Assembly (NCBI GenBank): GCA_036874045.1
Contig: CM072338.1
Coordinates: 18,808,501-18,872,500, forward strand
Direction of reading: 5' to 3'
From: Cymodocea nodosa
Lineage: Eukaryota > Streptophyta > Magnoliopsida > Alismatales > Cymodoceaceae
Length of the DNA stretch: 64,000 nucleotides
How positions within the stretch are numbered: the stretch's first letter is position 1; each line of letters opens with the position of its first letter. Below, piece after piece: positions 38,701-52,391 of this stretch. The translations under genes were made by a program, and so were the position numbers. Below the pieces are notes generated by a model. It had not been told where the DNA came from. It saw nothing but the letters and a program-made list of their open reading frames with translations, and made no database searches.

Positions 38701-41700
38701 CTTTCTTAAAGATGTGTGTGTGTGCATTGAATTTTTCAATTTGCAAGAATACCCTCATCTTTATATTTGGTTAACCTCATTTAGTAGGATTATGATTTGG
38801 ATTATTGTTGTACCCTCATCTTTATATCATATTATTCTATGTTATGTTGCTTTTTGACCTCCTAATCCTCCTTTTCATGTTTTTTAGCTTGTTACCCTTA
38901 CCTTACGATATTATATTGTACTTTGTTACAAATTTGCATGATTTAATTATATTGTGTTATTTACTTTTATAATTTATTGTAGTGTGAACCACTCATGGTT
39001 TCATCTGATGCTGGGGTGTTTTTTCATCATTTACCGACATTCTCTTTACAAACCATTCATACATTTGAATTGCATTATGAAAATTGCTAAGTAATTTCAT
39101 CTTATATGTTTCTACCTTTGCATGTATTCATACTTTTATTATACATACTTTCAAATATATGTATTCTCTGCTATTTATGTAGGCACTTACATTGTTAGGA
39201 TTTGTTTCCTTAATCATCTACATCTTACACCATCCAGGAAACCCTAAGAAAAAGAGCAGGAGAACTTTATTAATAGGAGAATTCGTAAGCAACGTTGGCA
39301 ATTTAGGGTTTTCATAAGCATGCTAATCAAATACGTCACAAGTTGTAAACAGGAATGAACTGAGATATTATGAAGGTTTACAAGTAATTTAGAATTTCTG
39401 CAAATGTATACAAGTTAAAAGGCCATAAATTTATCATTTATTAGAATATTTTTTTCATTAATTGATAACTTTTGTAAGTCAATTATACATTAGAATCTTC
39501 CACTAACTGTGCTTAACATAGTGTTAGCATATGTATATGGGGAGATGTTCCAATGTGGTTAATTGCAAATAGATGCTCCCTCTAAAAATTAGTCATCTCC
39601 ACTGTTCATGCTAGGGTGGCTTGAATTTTTAATTTGAAGAAATTCAGCTGTGATTAACCACAACTGAGTTTCTCCATGTGTGTGCATCATATGCTCTTTG
39701 CCCCATTTTAAAAAATGTGGCATCCCCATTTAAACACTAGCTTTATAAAAATGTGTTAGTAGTAGTAGAAAAATATAGAGTAGTGTTTGGAAATAGATAT
39801 TGTTGTCATTGTCCAGAAAATGATTTTTTATTGTTATTTTCTGGTTGATTTTTTAGTTATTTTGGATGTCATTAGCATGATGTTTTTTTTACACTTTTTT
39901 CTACTGCTATTGACACTATTTTTACATTGTGTTGGTGTTTAAAAATAAATTGTTGCATTATAAATGTCTTGTATATCTATTTGTACCCATATCCTTACCA
40001 TGTATGTGTTGCTGTAAGTCATTCTCATACGATTGTATCATGTCCACATCTTTTTCAAGGTATACATATTGGGCTTGTCTCTACACTGGTACCCATGTTG
40101 TACTAGGGTATCGTAGGATGACACTTCTTTTTGAGTTTGTTCCTGTAATCAAGTGAGAGCTACTTCTCTTTGAACTCCAAAAGTTCTTGTAGTATCCCAG
40201 GTTCATTTTTAGGTCAAATTCTTGTAATCTTTAGTTGGAACATAATTGTTTTCATCCATCTTTTACAAGCATTACCGGCTGTTACTTGTATTTCTATATT
40301 TTTGAGGTTAATTTCTACATTTTCTGGTGTAACGAAATTATGGTTATCCATGCTTGCTTTAAATAGAATATAGTGCACATACTTCCTCCATTTCTTGGCC
40401 TTTTGTTTTGGTTTAAAAATTGATGCAACATGGGGACTTCCCAAAAGGTCACTCATTGCCTCCTTTTGACCTTGATTACAAGCTGCTACTTTGGTGGGTG
40501 ATCAGTACATATTCTCAGTTTTATACCAGTTATACTGTTATTTGCTGTGAGATTTCCATATGTTTATGCTTGTATTTGCTCTCATGCAGTTTTTCCTTGA
40601 TGTGTTTTATACCTTGAAGCTTTATCATAGTCATTCTCTGATAAACCCTATGAGGGGCACAGTCTTTCTTGATGGGGCTTTTGATATTCAGTATATGATA
40701 GATATATTGGCATGTTGCCTCTTATTTGTTTATTTCTTAACGAAAAATTCAGTGTATAGGTGCAAACTTATGGGCGCACTATAAGCCATAGGTTTTTCAT
40801 CTTGTTTATTACTTTTTTGTTTATGGTTTCTAAGATTCTGATGGCTTTCATGCGATAACACTTTTATGGGTCAAGGTCTCTTCTGTTAAACCAAACTCAT
40901 CTTTATATTCTTTTCACTGCAGATACACTATGATAGGGTGGGCAAGGATGGCATGTTCAGCCACAAAGAGATCACAGTGTTGTTTTTACCTAATCTTTTG
41001 GAATGTCTTCCAACATTGGAATCTTGGAAAGCTGAATGGGTTGCACAAAAAAAAGCAATTGCTAAACGGAAACAGTTAGCTTCTAAGAAAGAAAAGGTTA
41101 TAAAACTCCTTTTTATTTGGAAAAAAAATTCAACTGATTCTTTTTGATGCAATTTGTTACAATATGAATTCATGACACTTTGATGACCTGCAGGAGAGTA
41201 AAGAAAAAAGGGATGTTGCTCAAGGTATGTATGTAGTCTCAATCAGGATGTTCACTTTGGGTCTTTTTGTAGTTTTCAAAATACTTGTGATTTACTACAC
41301 TTAAGCAAATATCAACAATTTACTGATTTGTTATTTTTTCCAGTTGATCAGAATGCTTCACAGAAAGGTCAAGATAGTAAGGAGGTTCCTAAGATGGAAG
41401 ATGCGAGTAAAGTGGGAAAGCATTCTGCTGAAGCAGTGGACCATTCAAATAAAATTAAGGATACAGGTATTGATACAATTGAGTCTACAGAGGCTCCTGC
41501 AGTCCTCCCCGATGATGAACAAAATTTGAAGAAATGTGAGGTTGAAGGTGGCAATGAAAGTAAAAGTAGCGAGAGAATTGTGTCTGAATCAACTGGTAAA
41601 AATCAGAAGTCTGGAAAAAAGAAAATCGTCAAGAAAGTTGTTGCACTTAAGGTAGCTGGTAAGAAAGATTCTGTAGATATCATGGTTGAGAAACTTGACA

Positions 41701-44700
41701 AAGTGTCTGGGGAAAAGAATCTTGAAGAGAAGAAAGACAATTCTGCAACAGTATCAGAGCCTAGTGCTGATAAGACTTTCTCCAGCCTGAAAAATACCGA
41801 TCAACTCCCAGCAGGTAAGCTTGAGCTGAAAGGTGATGAAATTACAGATCTCTCTAGGAAAGATGATGAAAATACAGTCAATGCACTACCTGAAAGCAAA
41901 TCTGGAGTTGAGATTCAAGATCCTTCAGACAGCAAGAATATCAGTGAATCTCCAAAGAAAACGGGTGCAAAAGTTGCTGGAAGGAAGAAAATCATAAAGA
42001 GAGTGATCAAACGAAAGATTGTCAAGGGAGAAGGAAAGGGTAAAGCTATTGGAAAGAACATCACTGATGAGGGCAGCATCACAGCCGTGAGTGTAAAGCA
42101 AGAAGAAAATCCACTGATTCAGGTTAAAAATGGTGGCAGCCATTCAGGCAGTAAGGTGGCTGTGCCTGGTGTTGAGGTTGTTGAAAAGGAAAAGAATGGA
42201 AGTGAGACATGTGAGCCAAAAATGAAGGATGAAATAGAGGGTAACAAGAAAGAAATTCCAGATGATAATGATTCAAAACCTGAAATAGGAAATTCACAAA
42301 GCTCCCCTGCCGAGGAGGCCACAAAGCAAAAGAGCTCAAACAAAGTTGAACTAGATAAAAGCAGAAAGGAAGAGAATGAGAAGAAAGACATGGAAAAAAA
42401 GCATGATTCTAAGGAAGTTAATGACAAAGGTCCAAATGACAATGATTCAAAACCTGATATGGGAACTTCGCAAGGTTCCCTCATGGAGGAGGCCACAAAG
42501 CAAAAAAACTCAAATAAAGTTGAACTAGATAAAAGCAAAAAGGAGGAGAAAGAGAAGAAAGACAAGGATAGTAAGCACAATTCTAAGCAAGATAATGACA
42601 GAAAACATGATTCCAGATATGAAAAAGACCACAAAAACTCCAGACAAACGTCTGGTAAAGACAGGACTGAAAAAGTGAAGCCTGAAGATGCTCCTCAGGA
42701 ACCAGGTTTTTTCCTGCAAACTAAAAGAGAAAAAGAATCTAAGGTACAGAAATGTTTGCTGCTGTTTAATTGTTTTAAGATTGAGTATTTCACACTAACA
42801 GATTATTATTGAATTGTGTTTTCTAATGTAGATTCGCACTATGTCACTCTCTCTGGATGGGCTTTTAGATTATAATGACAAGGACATAGAAGAATCAACC
42901 TTCGAGGTTTGTTCCATCATCTATGCTACATTTGTATTTGCAATAAGGTAGTTGTATTTCCCTTGTATGTGATATTTTGCTTATAATTTGAAAATGTATT
43001 GTATGGATAATCAATTTTTAAATGCCATATGGAATGATCATCTGTGATTTTTGTAGGTTCTGACAAGTTTATGTCATTAATTTTGTTGTGAATTTAAGAA
43101 CTGAAGGATTTTCAGAACCAATCTTTTAATTTTTAACCGTGATAGATTTAATTAAATACAACATGATTTTGATCCTAGTTTACAAACTTTGACCAATAAC
43201 CATTCAATGATTGTTTTCTTCAGACATACATTTGTTGCTTTCATAGTATCAGTCGACAAAATTATATTTTAAGTTGGAATGTGAATAACCTGAATCTAGC
43301 AATGCTGTTCTTTAATTTGTTTTGGCTTCTGGCAGATTTCTTTGTTTGCTGAGGCACTTAGTGAGATGCTTCAATTTGAAATGGGTTGTCGTATCCTTTC
43401 ATTTCTTGAGGTGAAATCCTTTGTATTTTTTTTCATCTTTCCTCTCGAGTATTTCTTCTGAAAATTTACATTTTTATATTATTTTTTCATTTTCTAGAAA
43501 TTGCGAGAAGATTGTGTGGCAAACAAAAATCGTAGGAAAAGAGATCGAGAGGAGAAGGAAAATAAAAAAGAAGGCTCTTTCCGGAAGCGCTCAAAGCTTT
43601 CAGAGAATATTTCTAAAGAGAATGACCCCATGGATTCTGATATTCAGGACAATTTAAATGCTAATAATGAAAAGACAGCTCCAGGAAAAGAAGCTTCTTT
43701 AGCTGAAGATGCTTTGAAGATGAAGAGCAAAGTTGATGACAATGCTCCCGGGCATACATTAGAAGAAACTGATGTCAAGATGGAGAATAAAACAGACGAA
43801 GATGATGCTGATGATATGGAGGAGGAATTTGAAGATCCTGAAGAGCTTGCTGATAACAATGATGGTGAAGACATGGATGAAGCTGTATCAGTCGATGAAG
43901 CACACAAGGTTAGAGGTTTATCATTGCTTACCCTTGTATTTGCCTACATTGATTTGGAATGATGTCTGAATCTGGAGATGATGTTTGCATTATTTTCCTT
44001 CTCTTATGTATTATGTCGTTTCATCAGGCAATTTTGTACACAATTTGTATTAAAGGCCTATGTTCTTGTTGGTTCATTTTCTATATATTACGCTTCAGAA
44101 GGTCGGAAGTCCTTGTACCTTTTAACCTTCCTTTGTATTCATGAAGCATCAAAATTTTTTTGGCGTCTATCTAATCCATTGTTTAGTGAATAATAAATAC
44201 TAGTTGAATACTAGGAAAATTTAAGATGTTAGTTGTACATGCCCTTCTTAATGCGTAAGTATTGGATCACTGGGTTTACAATGCTTTCCATTCAGCATTG
44301 CAATCAGCATTGCTGCATTACTGGTGAAGGTTTTTTGATGCACATGGAATAATCTCCCTCGAGCTCTCTACACGTAGCCCTCATAAGTGCATTACAGGTC
44401 AGTCTACTTCATGTTTGCATTTTGATAAGCAGTGGTTCTGGATTTTTGCTAATGTCAACGTACCGACAAAAAAGAACCACATATTTTTTGATAATCCTGA
44501 AGCAATTTTCGAAAACATACACTTCACGTATTTCAATGCAGAAATCAGAAGTGATACTCTCTAGTTTCTTCTGTTCATTTTAGGGAAACTTTTTGCTGAT
44601 CACATTGTCTGAGGTTATAACACTGAATCCCCGACTTGTACACTGAAATTTGCAAATTATTTAATTTAAAAAAAACGAAATCCTGTTTGTTTAAAAAAAT

Positions 44701-46825
44701 TGTGATCGTGAATTTTTGGTGCATTGAAATCTGCAAAAATCCAGAATCACTGGTGAAGTCTAGGAACCAAGAATACTATATATTGGATCATCCAGATAGG
44801 ATGTTCCTTGAAAATTGTGAAGATATTCTTTTATGTTTCCCAGATTGATTTGTTGACTTCTTTAAGAACTGACCTAGAGTTTGCCTTAAAGACATCCCTT
44901 TCCTTGATGGTCTCTTGTGAAGACAGTAGGATTGTGCAGACCTATACCAAGGCAAAGTTGACAAGATCTTCAAGTGACCCAGACAAAGCACCTTCTCTTC
45001 ATTCAATCATGCCATAGTGACTTTCAAAGCACTACAGACGAAATGAAATCTGACAGCCAATCGATAACTCTGACTAAGCTGCCCAGCGGTAAGTAGGGAG
45101 GAGCTGCATGTGAGCTGAGTGACATAGGTGCACAAGAGTGCTTCGTGCATAACCATTTCTTTTTGATGGGAAACAATCATAGTTATGGTGGTAGTTAGAA
45201 CCACCATAAAAATCTTCGTTGTGTATCACCTCTAGCAGAACTATGAAGGGGAACTTGCAATCTGGGCTGTATTAAGAAGGTTCATTTTGCCTAGACCTTT
45301 GGGTGGGCATATGGTGTTGGCATTTTCATGCATAGTGTTTTCTTGAGATCCTGATCTTTTGTTATACAGTGATGTATCTAACAGTGATTCATTATGTTAT
45401 TAGAATTTTAAGGGTTTAGGTTACATTTGGATAATTTAATCCTATTTCTTTAATGACTGTTGTCGAATTTTTCTTTCAAGTTCATTTGTTAATTTTTAGT
45501 ATATATTTACTTTATTAATTATTTAAATTATTGTGTTTTACATCTTCATAATGTTGATGTTTACTAATGGTATATGGTAGACCATTAGTAATTTTTTTTT
45601 CAATGTCTTTGTTGTTTATTTGTTTGAAATGCACATCGAAACAAAATCTTCAAATGGGCATAAAGGTTAATTTTGTCATTTCAGTTGGAATTACATATAC
45701 TTAAAACATGAATCAAACACAAGAAACTTGAAAGTAATCAAGTGTTCTTGATATGACAATCTATAGTTTCATAACATTTTGAGTATAACATGCTAGAATC
45801 AGAATTTGACAAAAATTTTGAATGGCATGATCGTATCCATTCCATGATCTTTTTAAGTTGCCTGTCTTACATTCCATGATCGTATCCATGAACTGTATCT
45901 TCTCACTGATTACATTTCCGAGATTCTTTATTTTCCGTAAGTTTTCTGTATTGTGTGTATGCGTGATTGTAGATAGTGCTCATGTACCCTTTATATTCCT
46001 GTATTAAGGTATCGACCTTCTTTGAAATTCATTTAAGGACGTTGTTGACATGTCATTCATTCCCTGCAGCAGGCTAAGCCTGAAGAGGAAACTGAAATTC
46101 AGAAAAGGGAGAAAGTTGACGAGGTAGCAGCCAACGAAAAACCAAAGACTGATGCTAGAAGGGATGAGAAGTTCATTGAGCAAAGAATGCAAGCGGAGAT
46201 GACTGATGCTAAAACAGATGAGAATTTCAGCGAGAAAAAAACCGAATTTGGAAAGCTTGATGCTAAAAATGATGGGAAGTCCAACCTGAAAGCAACTGAA
46301 TCTAAGAAGAGTCCAGAAAAAAAGGTCGTAATCAATAAGGAATTGCTACAGGTATTTTCACTTGTGGAATGCGTATCTTCTACTTTGTATATCCATTCAT
46401 TTTAGATTTTGATTTATTCTCGCATTTGCTGCTGCAATTTGAAACAGGCATTCAGGTATTTTGATAGAAATCGACTGGGCTACATCAAGGTGAGCCATTG
46501 ATTGCTCTGTTATCCTTAAGTTTTATCTAGTCTAAATATACAGACGGTATAGTTACTTTGCCTTATAGGTAGAAGATTTGAGGTGTATAATCCACAGCTT
46601 AGGGAAGTTTCTTTCTCATCGAGATGTCAAGGTATTTTGATATTTTCATGGAATTTTTGTCATTTGAATTATGCATCTCTTTTGTCGAGACATTCTATAT
46701 TTCTTTTTCGGTTTTAATCATCGTGCCTTGTGCAGGAAATGGTTCAGCACGCTCTTCTGGAGAGCAACTCTGCACGGGATAACCGCATTCTGTACAATAA
46801 ATTGGTGAAGGAAGGTGATATTTAA
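29755..46825 (+). CDS. EMB1579: EMB1579/RSA1-like nuclear protein (plant CCAR1 homologue)
   Basis: Twenty-two coding exons join in frame to 1532 codons: 29755..29826, 29934..30137, 33656..33964, 34072..34098, 34186..34250, 34502..35200, 35314..35359, 35932..36024, 36128..36183, 36301..36409, 37550..37764, 37853..37916, 40923..41096, 41194..41224, 41344..42743, 42832..42906, 43336..43410, 43498..43908, 46073..46351, 46448..46489, 46569..46631 and 46736..46825. Order of parts: a Gly/Ser/Tyr/Gln-rich start (MYPSKGGNMYGQQSY); an Arg/Glu dipeptide array (about 350-425); a DBC1/CCAR1-type inactive Nudix-like domain (about 500-660); a very long Lys/Glu/Asp-rich part (about 720-1465); and a C-terminal EF-hand-like end (AFRYFDRNRLGYI). 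Arabidopsis EMB1579 is an essential nuclear protein linked to transcription, pre-mRNA splicing and salt response, and it forms condensates. The gene looks intact. Confidence 0.93.
31991..32204 (+). repeat. Dispersed repeat, copy 2 (in an EMB1579 intron)
   Basis: Partner of 22071-22266, same strand of the window. This copy is in sense with its host gene, whereas copy 1 is antisense to PTB. Confidence 0.6.
32385..32622 (+). repeat. Diverged tandem duplication, about 140-bp period
   Basis: Two copies share ttccttgtgtgg / tctttgtgtggg, then gaatgggg-ggccaccat-aaa, then catttggcaca/catctggcaca and a ttggtgat end. The spacing between matching points is about 130-140 bp. It is non-coding and lies inside an EMB1579 intron. 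Confidence 0.55.
34868..35095 (+). repeat. Arg/Glu dipeptide-repeat coding tract in EMB1579
   Basis: Purine-rich GAA/CGT/AGA codons encode long runs of alternating Arg-Glu with some Asp and Lys. This is the charged array of EMB1579-type proteins. Such mixed-charge arrays are linked to nuclear-speckle targeting and condensate formation; that role here is inferred. Confidence 0.7.
35437..35507 (+). repeat. CT/CA compound microsatellite in an EMB1579 intron
   Basis: Two (CT)n tracts flank a short (CA)n tract, in the intron after the exon ending at 35359. Confidence 0.85.
37917..40922 (+). other. EMB1579 intron (3.0 kb), no recognised content
   Basis: T-rich sequence with short chance open frames. 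No exon, RNA gene or repeat family was recognised. Confidence 0.5.
42260..42600 (+). repeat. Tandem 174-bp (58-residue) duplication in the EMB1579 large exon
   Basis: DNDSKPEIGNSQSS and DNDSKPDMGTSQGS each start a copy and are followed by EEATKQK-SNKVELDKS and a Lys/Glu/Asp-rich end. Matching points (42271 and 42445) are 174 bp apart, so the frame is kept. The copies have diverged moderately. Confidence 0.8.
43909..46072 (+). other. EMB1579 intron (2.2 kb), no recognised content
   Basis: Several short open frames at 44636-45207 on both strands show no domain. The intron ends in a cagcag (NAGNAG) acceptor. Confidence 0.5.
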
Positions 46826-47910
46826 TCGGTTCTCTTTACACGATAAGAAGTGGTGTTTTTCAGTGGTAAACTGGTGTATCTAGAAATCGTGCGACAAAAA
46901 GTTTCAAGTAAAAATCTTCTTTTCTCATGTTCGTGATCAGATCATTTGAATAGCCGATTGAGCAATTTTTGTTTATTTTAGCGCCTTGGGAAATGATTTG
47001 GACCTTTGTTTAAGTAAATCCAATCCAATCAGACATTTCCTCTTGTACCGCTTGTTTAACGAGGAACGAGGAAGGTATGGAGCGGGTATGATTTTGTATG
47101 GATGAAAATGATAAATCCGATGGGCTTGTGCCCTCTTTCTGTAAGCACTTCAAACTGATAAACTGGTTTCTACTGATTATTTATACAAACCATTAGTTTG
47201 GAACCTTCTCATTTGTTGAATAGTGAAGTAGTGGGTGTGGGCGTAATTCTTATCATTCTCCACCTGATTCGATTAGATTGATTTTAAGAATAAGCTTAGA
47301 ATGGTGACAGTAAATTTTTTCGAATTTTTATTCTTGTTTGTTAATTTCAAGTAACAGACTTAATTTATTATCTGATTTGATTCCTTCATCTGATAATCAC
47401 GTGTCTGATAATTTATTATCTCATTTGTTAAACGTGTATTACTTCGTGCACTGTGTTCGGTCAAGTAAACTTTTCGTTCAACTAAATAATATTTTTGATA
47501 TAAATTTCATTTCAATCAGGACAAGACCCGGTTGTACCGTTTACCAGTGGTGAGGTAAGGCGACAAAGGTTAAAAAAAAAGGGAAGAAAAATATTGGGGG
47601 GGTTTTCCATCAAACTCCCGAACGGCATCCTTTTTTTTTCTCTGTTTCTCGCTATATTTTCTAAATTTTCTTCTGTAAATATTTTAATTTTGGGAATTTT
47701 GTAAGATGCCTTCGTAAAACTTAAAAATAGTCGATATATATATTGATTATAATACTGTCACTATTTTAGATATCATTAAAAACTTTATATACTCATGGTC
47801 AATTTTAAGTAAACCACAAGTATACTACAAATATAATTTTTAAATATAATTCCTTATTTGGTAATTAATTTTCAGATACAATTCTTGTAAATATAAAAAC
47901 GGCATCGATA
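46826..47910. other. 3' UTR of EMB1579 and promoter-side intergenic region of the NudC gene
   Basis: 46826 to about 47190 is the probable EMB1579 3' UTR. The remainder is AT-rich with no gene. Confidence 0.5.
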
Positions 47911-47912
47911 TC

Positions 47913-47924
47913 CGGGCCTGGGCC
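47913..47924 (+). promoter_or_regulatory. Site II-like promoter element of the NudC gene
   Basis: GGGCCTGGGCC contains the TGGGCC site II core (47919-47924), about 145 bp upstream of the NudC start codon. Site II elements are TCP-factor sites common in plant housekeeping and proliferation-linked promoters. Confidence 0.4.
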
Positions 47925-48066
47925 GTTGGCGGGTCGAAGAATCCAGCCTTTCTGCTTCTTTCATTTTTCTTTTTTCAAGGTCTCACTGTTTCTAACATTA
48001 ACAACACTGCTTGTGTTCCAAACCTTCGCCTTCTGTTTGCAATCGCCGTCACTCCCTGCGATACCC

Positions 48067-51000
48067 ATGGCGATCATCTCGGAGATACCCGAGGAACGGC
48101 AGAAGCAGCACAAGTCGCAGCCTTCTTCTTCCAACCAATCCGCTTCCGTCTCCGCTGCAGACATCAGCGTCGATGAGATTCTCCTTGGATTGATGGCCAA
48201 GAACGGCGGTCCCATGCCCCTTTTGGAGGTTGTAGTCGACTTCCTCCGGCGCAGGACGGATATTTTCAAGTCCGGCTCTGTTGTTGCGGATGTCATGGCT
48301 ATTGTGTCCTCCGCAAAGGGGAAAGCGGACAAGGGCGGCGTGGGGGCAGAAGAGGAGTCTTTTGAGGGGAAGGCGGAGAAGAAGAGGAGGAATTCCAGTG
48401 AAGAGGGGGTTAAGATAGTCGAGAAGCGTCCGGAGGTTGTCAGGAATGATGTTGCGAAGGCGGAGGAGGAGAAGAAGGCGATTAATGTGGATGGCGGAGG
48501 AAAGGATAAGGCAGAGGCTGGTGGTGAAAAGAGTAGTTCCAAGGGTGAGTGTTCTTGTCATTCTTATTCTTCTTCCCCCTTTGAACTTCTTTGACCTAGT
48601 AAGTCAATGATGGCACGAGGAACTTCAAATTCTTGACACGGGAATGCAGTTTTCTTGCTTCTTTTTGACTCGATCCATTTGCTCTGCTTTCATTTTTTCA
48701 TTGTCATGCGTTCACAATATGGACGACTCTTACTTGATTCCAAAATTTCTTAGTGTTTGAAACCTTTGCATTTTTCATTATTGCAAAAGTCAGCTAGTTA
48801 AAAATTCCGTTCTGCAATTGTAAGCTTGTTAAACATTTCTCAAAAGCCATATTAAATTTATTAACGAAAAACTATTATCTGAGTGCAACGTGTATTGCCA
48901 CTATCAGCAAAAATGTTAGTATATATAGCCACCATTATATGCGAACCGGAAAATGCTGATTCTTGATGAATGCTATTGAATTTTAGTTTATTACGAAATC
49001 AAGAATTATTCAAACCTTTATAGAAATATTTTTATTATATTGTACATTTGTACCATCCAAGATATCAACAGTGCCATTAAGAATCATTTTTTAAGCTTAG
49101 CTAACTATACTTTCTTTCTGTTCACATAATTGATTGACATGAATATTAATCATCTTTTATGCAATTCATTTGTTAATTAATATACAGGATTTTGCATGTT
49201 TCATACGTGATATGGCGTATGCTGCTGTTATATGTCAAAAAAAGGAGAATCTTGGGACAACTCAAACTTTCTCAGATATTTGTTTCAAATCTTTTTTATT
49301 CACATTTTAGTAACAGATAAATGAAATTTACTGCTCAAAAAAGATCAGAACCTTGAGTTAGGATATCACTAGTACAACAAATTTCTTGAACTTATTAGCA
49401 AATTAACTCAAGTTCTAAAAGCTTATTTGAAGCTTGTGTAACTCCTCTTCAATCGAAACTCAATGTTTTGATGTTTTCATGCAGCTATGAATCTCATGAA
49501 CAATGTTAAATTGTCCTACACCTGCATCTGATCCTCTTGGAAGTGAACATTATTTTTGTTGTATTTCCGAAAGGCAACTTATTTGCTTCTAAATCTTTAT
49601 AAAACAAGACTATTATTTTTCCAAATATTAAATGCTAATTCACAAAATCTATAAAATAATTATACGTAGACAAGATTAGAATCTATATAATTTAAGAGTA
49701 TGGAAAGACCATTTTGGTAAACTTTGAGTGGTTAAATACTTAGCAGTTGTAGCTGACAGCTGGAACTATATTTTATGCCATGCTGAGCCTCTTATTAGCT
49801 TGTAATAAGTAAGTCCACTCTTTTGAGCTATTTTTGTGGTTTGTGAAATTAATTGCTTTCTCTTCTTATGACAATATTGTGATGTTTCTAACTTCCAGTG
49901 GCTTCTTGTGTTGATTGCATATTCTGGAATCAATGATATGTATTGTAGCTAGATATTGAAGAGGTGTGCTATTCTAGATTGTACTCAATGATATGTATTG
50001 TACGGTTATAATTTGCCTTATAACTCGAAAATTTGCATAGTGTCATTCATTAATGTGACGAGCTACCTCTTTAAGTAGCCGATTTCGTTCAGCCGAAATA
50101 ACTGGTATTTGGAGGTAAAACTAAAAGTGTCATTTGTAAACTACTTTCTTTTGGTTTCATAAGCTTGGCATTCATCAGATTGAGATCAACTAACAAAATT
50201 AGCATTCATCTGCATTAACATTAATTGATTTTTGTTAATACATAATTACATCATCTTTTTCTTTGGTACCTTCCTTTAGCTTAGCAGATTGTGTATCCAT
50301 TTCACTTTCATCAGTTTCAATAGATGAGCCAATTTAGGTTGTCTCCATCATCTTGCATCAATGTTTGTTTCCTAGACCCAGAGAGGTAGGCATGAAGAGT
50401 TTTTATTGCTTTTCAGTGGTTAAGTTGTTTATACACTTCTATATATAAATATCATTCTTCAGACAATCTTGTGCTACTTCAAAATATTCTATGCTGTTAC
50501 TAAATGCTGTTTTTATCTTTAATGTGGGGAAGGCAAAAGAGTTATCTGCATGTGTTTGTCAGTGTCAGATAAATTGTCAAGTTATCCAAATGATGCTATT
50601 AAGCTCTTCTTGTCTTACACGACTTTATATTGTCTTGTAGTTCCAAATGTTGGAAATGGCTTGGATCTAGAAAATTATTCGTGGGTTCAAACCCTTCAGG
50701 AGGTTACCGTGACCGTGCCAGTTCCCCATGGAACCAAGTCAAGGTTCATTTTCTGTGAGATAAAGAAAAATCATCTGAAGGTTGGGCTGAAAGGAAAGCC
50801 TCCCATTATTGATGTGAGCATCATATATTTCCCATTATTGTAAAAAAAAAGGGCCGTTTAAAGACCATTTAAACTTTTTTTTCCCTCAATCTGTTTCTTT
50901 TTATTTCGAGGAAAATGTCTGTTTTCCGTTTAACAAGATTTTTCCCCATTTTTCTAAGAAAAAGGCCATTCCACCCTTTTTGGCTATTTTTTAATATTTT

Positions 51001-52391
51001 AGATTTCAGTTTAAGTTGTTTTCATTGATATAATTTCCCTATTTTAATATAATTATTTTGAACCTAAGTATTTATTCTTGAATGACAATTACATATAATA
51101 AAAAATGTTTTTGAAATCATATTAGAATGTAATTGAAATGAAATTTATTTTATTCAATTATTTTGACAATTTTGGTACTTGTATAATAGTAAATTCTTCG
51201 TATTCTACACCATAAAACCAGGTGACTGGTGATGAGGTGAACTAATGTGTTATAGGTTGAGGATTTATCATTGGAAATCAACGCAGAATTATTCGCCTCA
51301 ACTCTAGACCATTTGGTTGGGGGGCCATGTCTACATATTTTACGGATAAAACACACAAATTTGTATTCTAATATCATTTTAAAGTCCTCTATACCATAAA
51401 ACGACGTGGCTAGTAAGGCAGTGAACTATTACGTTACAGGTTGAGAATTTGTTACTGATTTTGGATGTGAGACTATTCACCTCAACATAAATATATTTAT
51501 ACAACATTGATATTTTCAACATTTTTACCATTTTTTCAAATTTTCATTGTGTAATGTCTGTTTTCTACAACATTGATATTTTCACATCATTTATTTAGAT
51601 GTAGTTTCTCGCTCGTATATGACTATTTGTTATGTGATTAATCTTGTTCAACAACAGGGTGACCTTTACCAGTTGGTCAAGGTAGATGATTGCTTTTGGA
51701 GCCTCGGTAAGTGCTCTTTATGTCATCCCATTTGACCTAAAGATTGTGAATCAACATATCAAAGTAATTTTTCTTCATGTGATCGTGTTTCTATTATTGG
51801 TGATATACGGATTGGATTTCTGTGCAGAGGATGAGAAATCGGTATCTGTGCTTTTAACAAAGCACAATCAAATGGAATGGTGGAAATGTTTAGTGCAAGG
51901 TGATCCTGAAATTGATACACAAAAAGTTGAACCAGAGAGCAGCAAGCTATCTGATTTGGATGCTGAAACTCGGTCAACTGTTGAGAAAATGATGGTAAGG
52001 CTTCATCTATTCCAATTCATTGCTTGTATATTGTATAATCAGCACGCACCGAGATTTCCCTGTCTACAGAATGTCTAGCAGAAGCCCAACAAATTTAACA
52101 AGTACCTCTAAGCTGAGCTAGAATTGATTTCCCGGGCCTGCTGACTTTTTTTTTGTCATTTATATATTGTCATTGATATTCCTTTGTACGTACAGTTCGA
52201 TCAAAGGCAAAAAAGCATGGGCCTCCCAACAAGTGATGAGATGCAAAAGCAAGAAATATTGAAGAAATTCATGGCAGAGGTGAATACTCTCTTAGTCCAC
52301 CTATGGTTGCGTCGTATTGAAACGTCTCATCCTTTTGTCATTTATGATGCAGCACCCGGAGATGGATTTTTCTAGGGCAAAGATTGGTTGA
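48067..52391 (+). CDS. BOB1: NudC-domain protein, BOBBER-like (small-heat-shock-type chaperone)
   Basis: Six coding exons, 48067..48544, 50641..50813, 51658..51706, 51828..51994, 52196..52279 and 52353..52391, join in frame to 329 codons. The start at 48067 (cccATGG context) gives [10 protein letters not shown]; upstream in-frame sequence has no ATG. Residues about 30-85 hold the N-terminal helical part ([18 protein letters not shown]). Residues about 86-160 are a Lys/Glu-rich linker. The CS (p23/alpha-crystallin-like) domain is at about 168-262 ([49 protein letters not shown]). The typical NudC end follows ([25 protein letters not shown]). Arabidopsis BOBBER1 is a cytoplasmic NudC chaperone needed for development and heat tolerance. 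The gene looks intact. Confidence 0.94.
48545..50640 (+). other. NudC intron 1 (2.1 kb), no recognised content
   Basis: AT-rich sequence with donor gtgagt and acceptor cttgtag. No exon, RNA gene or repeat family was recognised. Confidence 0.5.

Noticed and set aside
47961-48561. Long minus-strand open frames over NudC exon 1
   Set aside because: These are shadows of the NudC coding exon, with no family signature.
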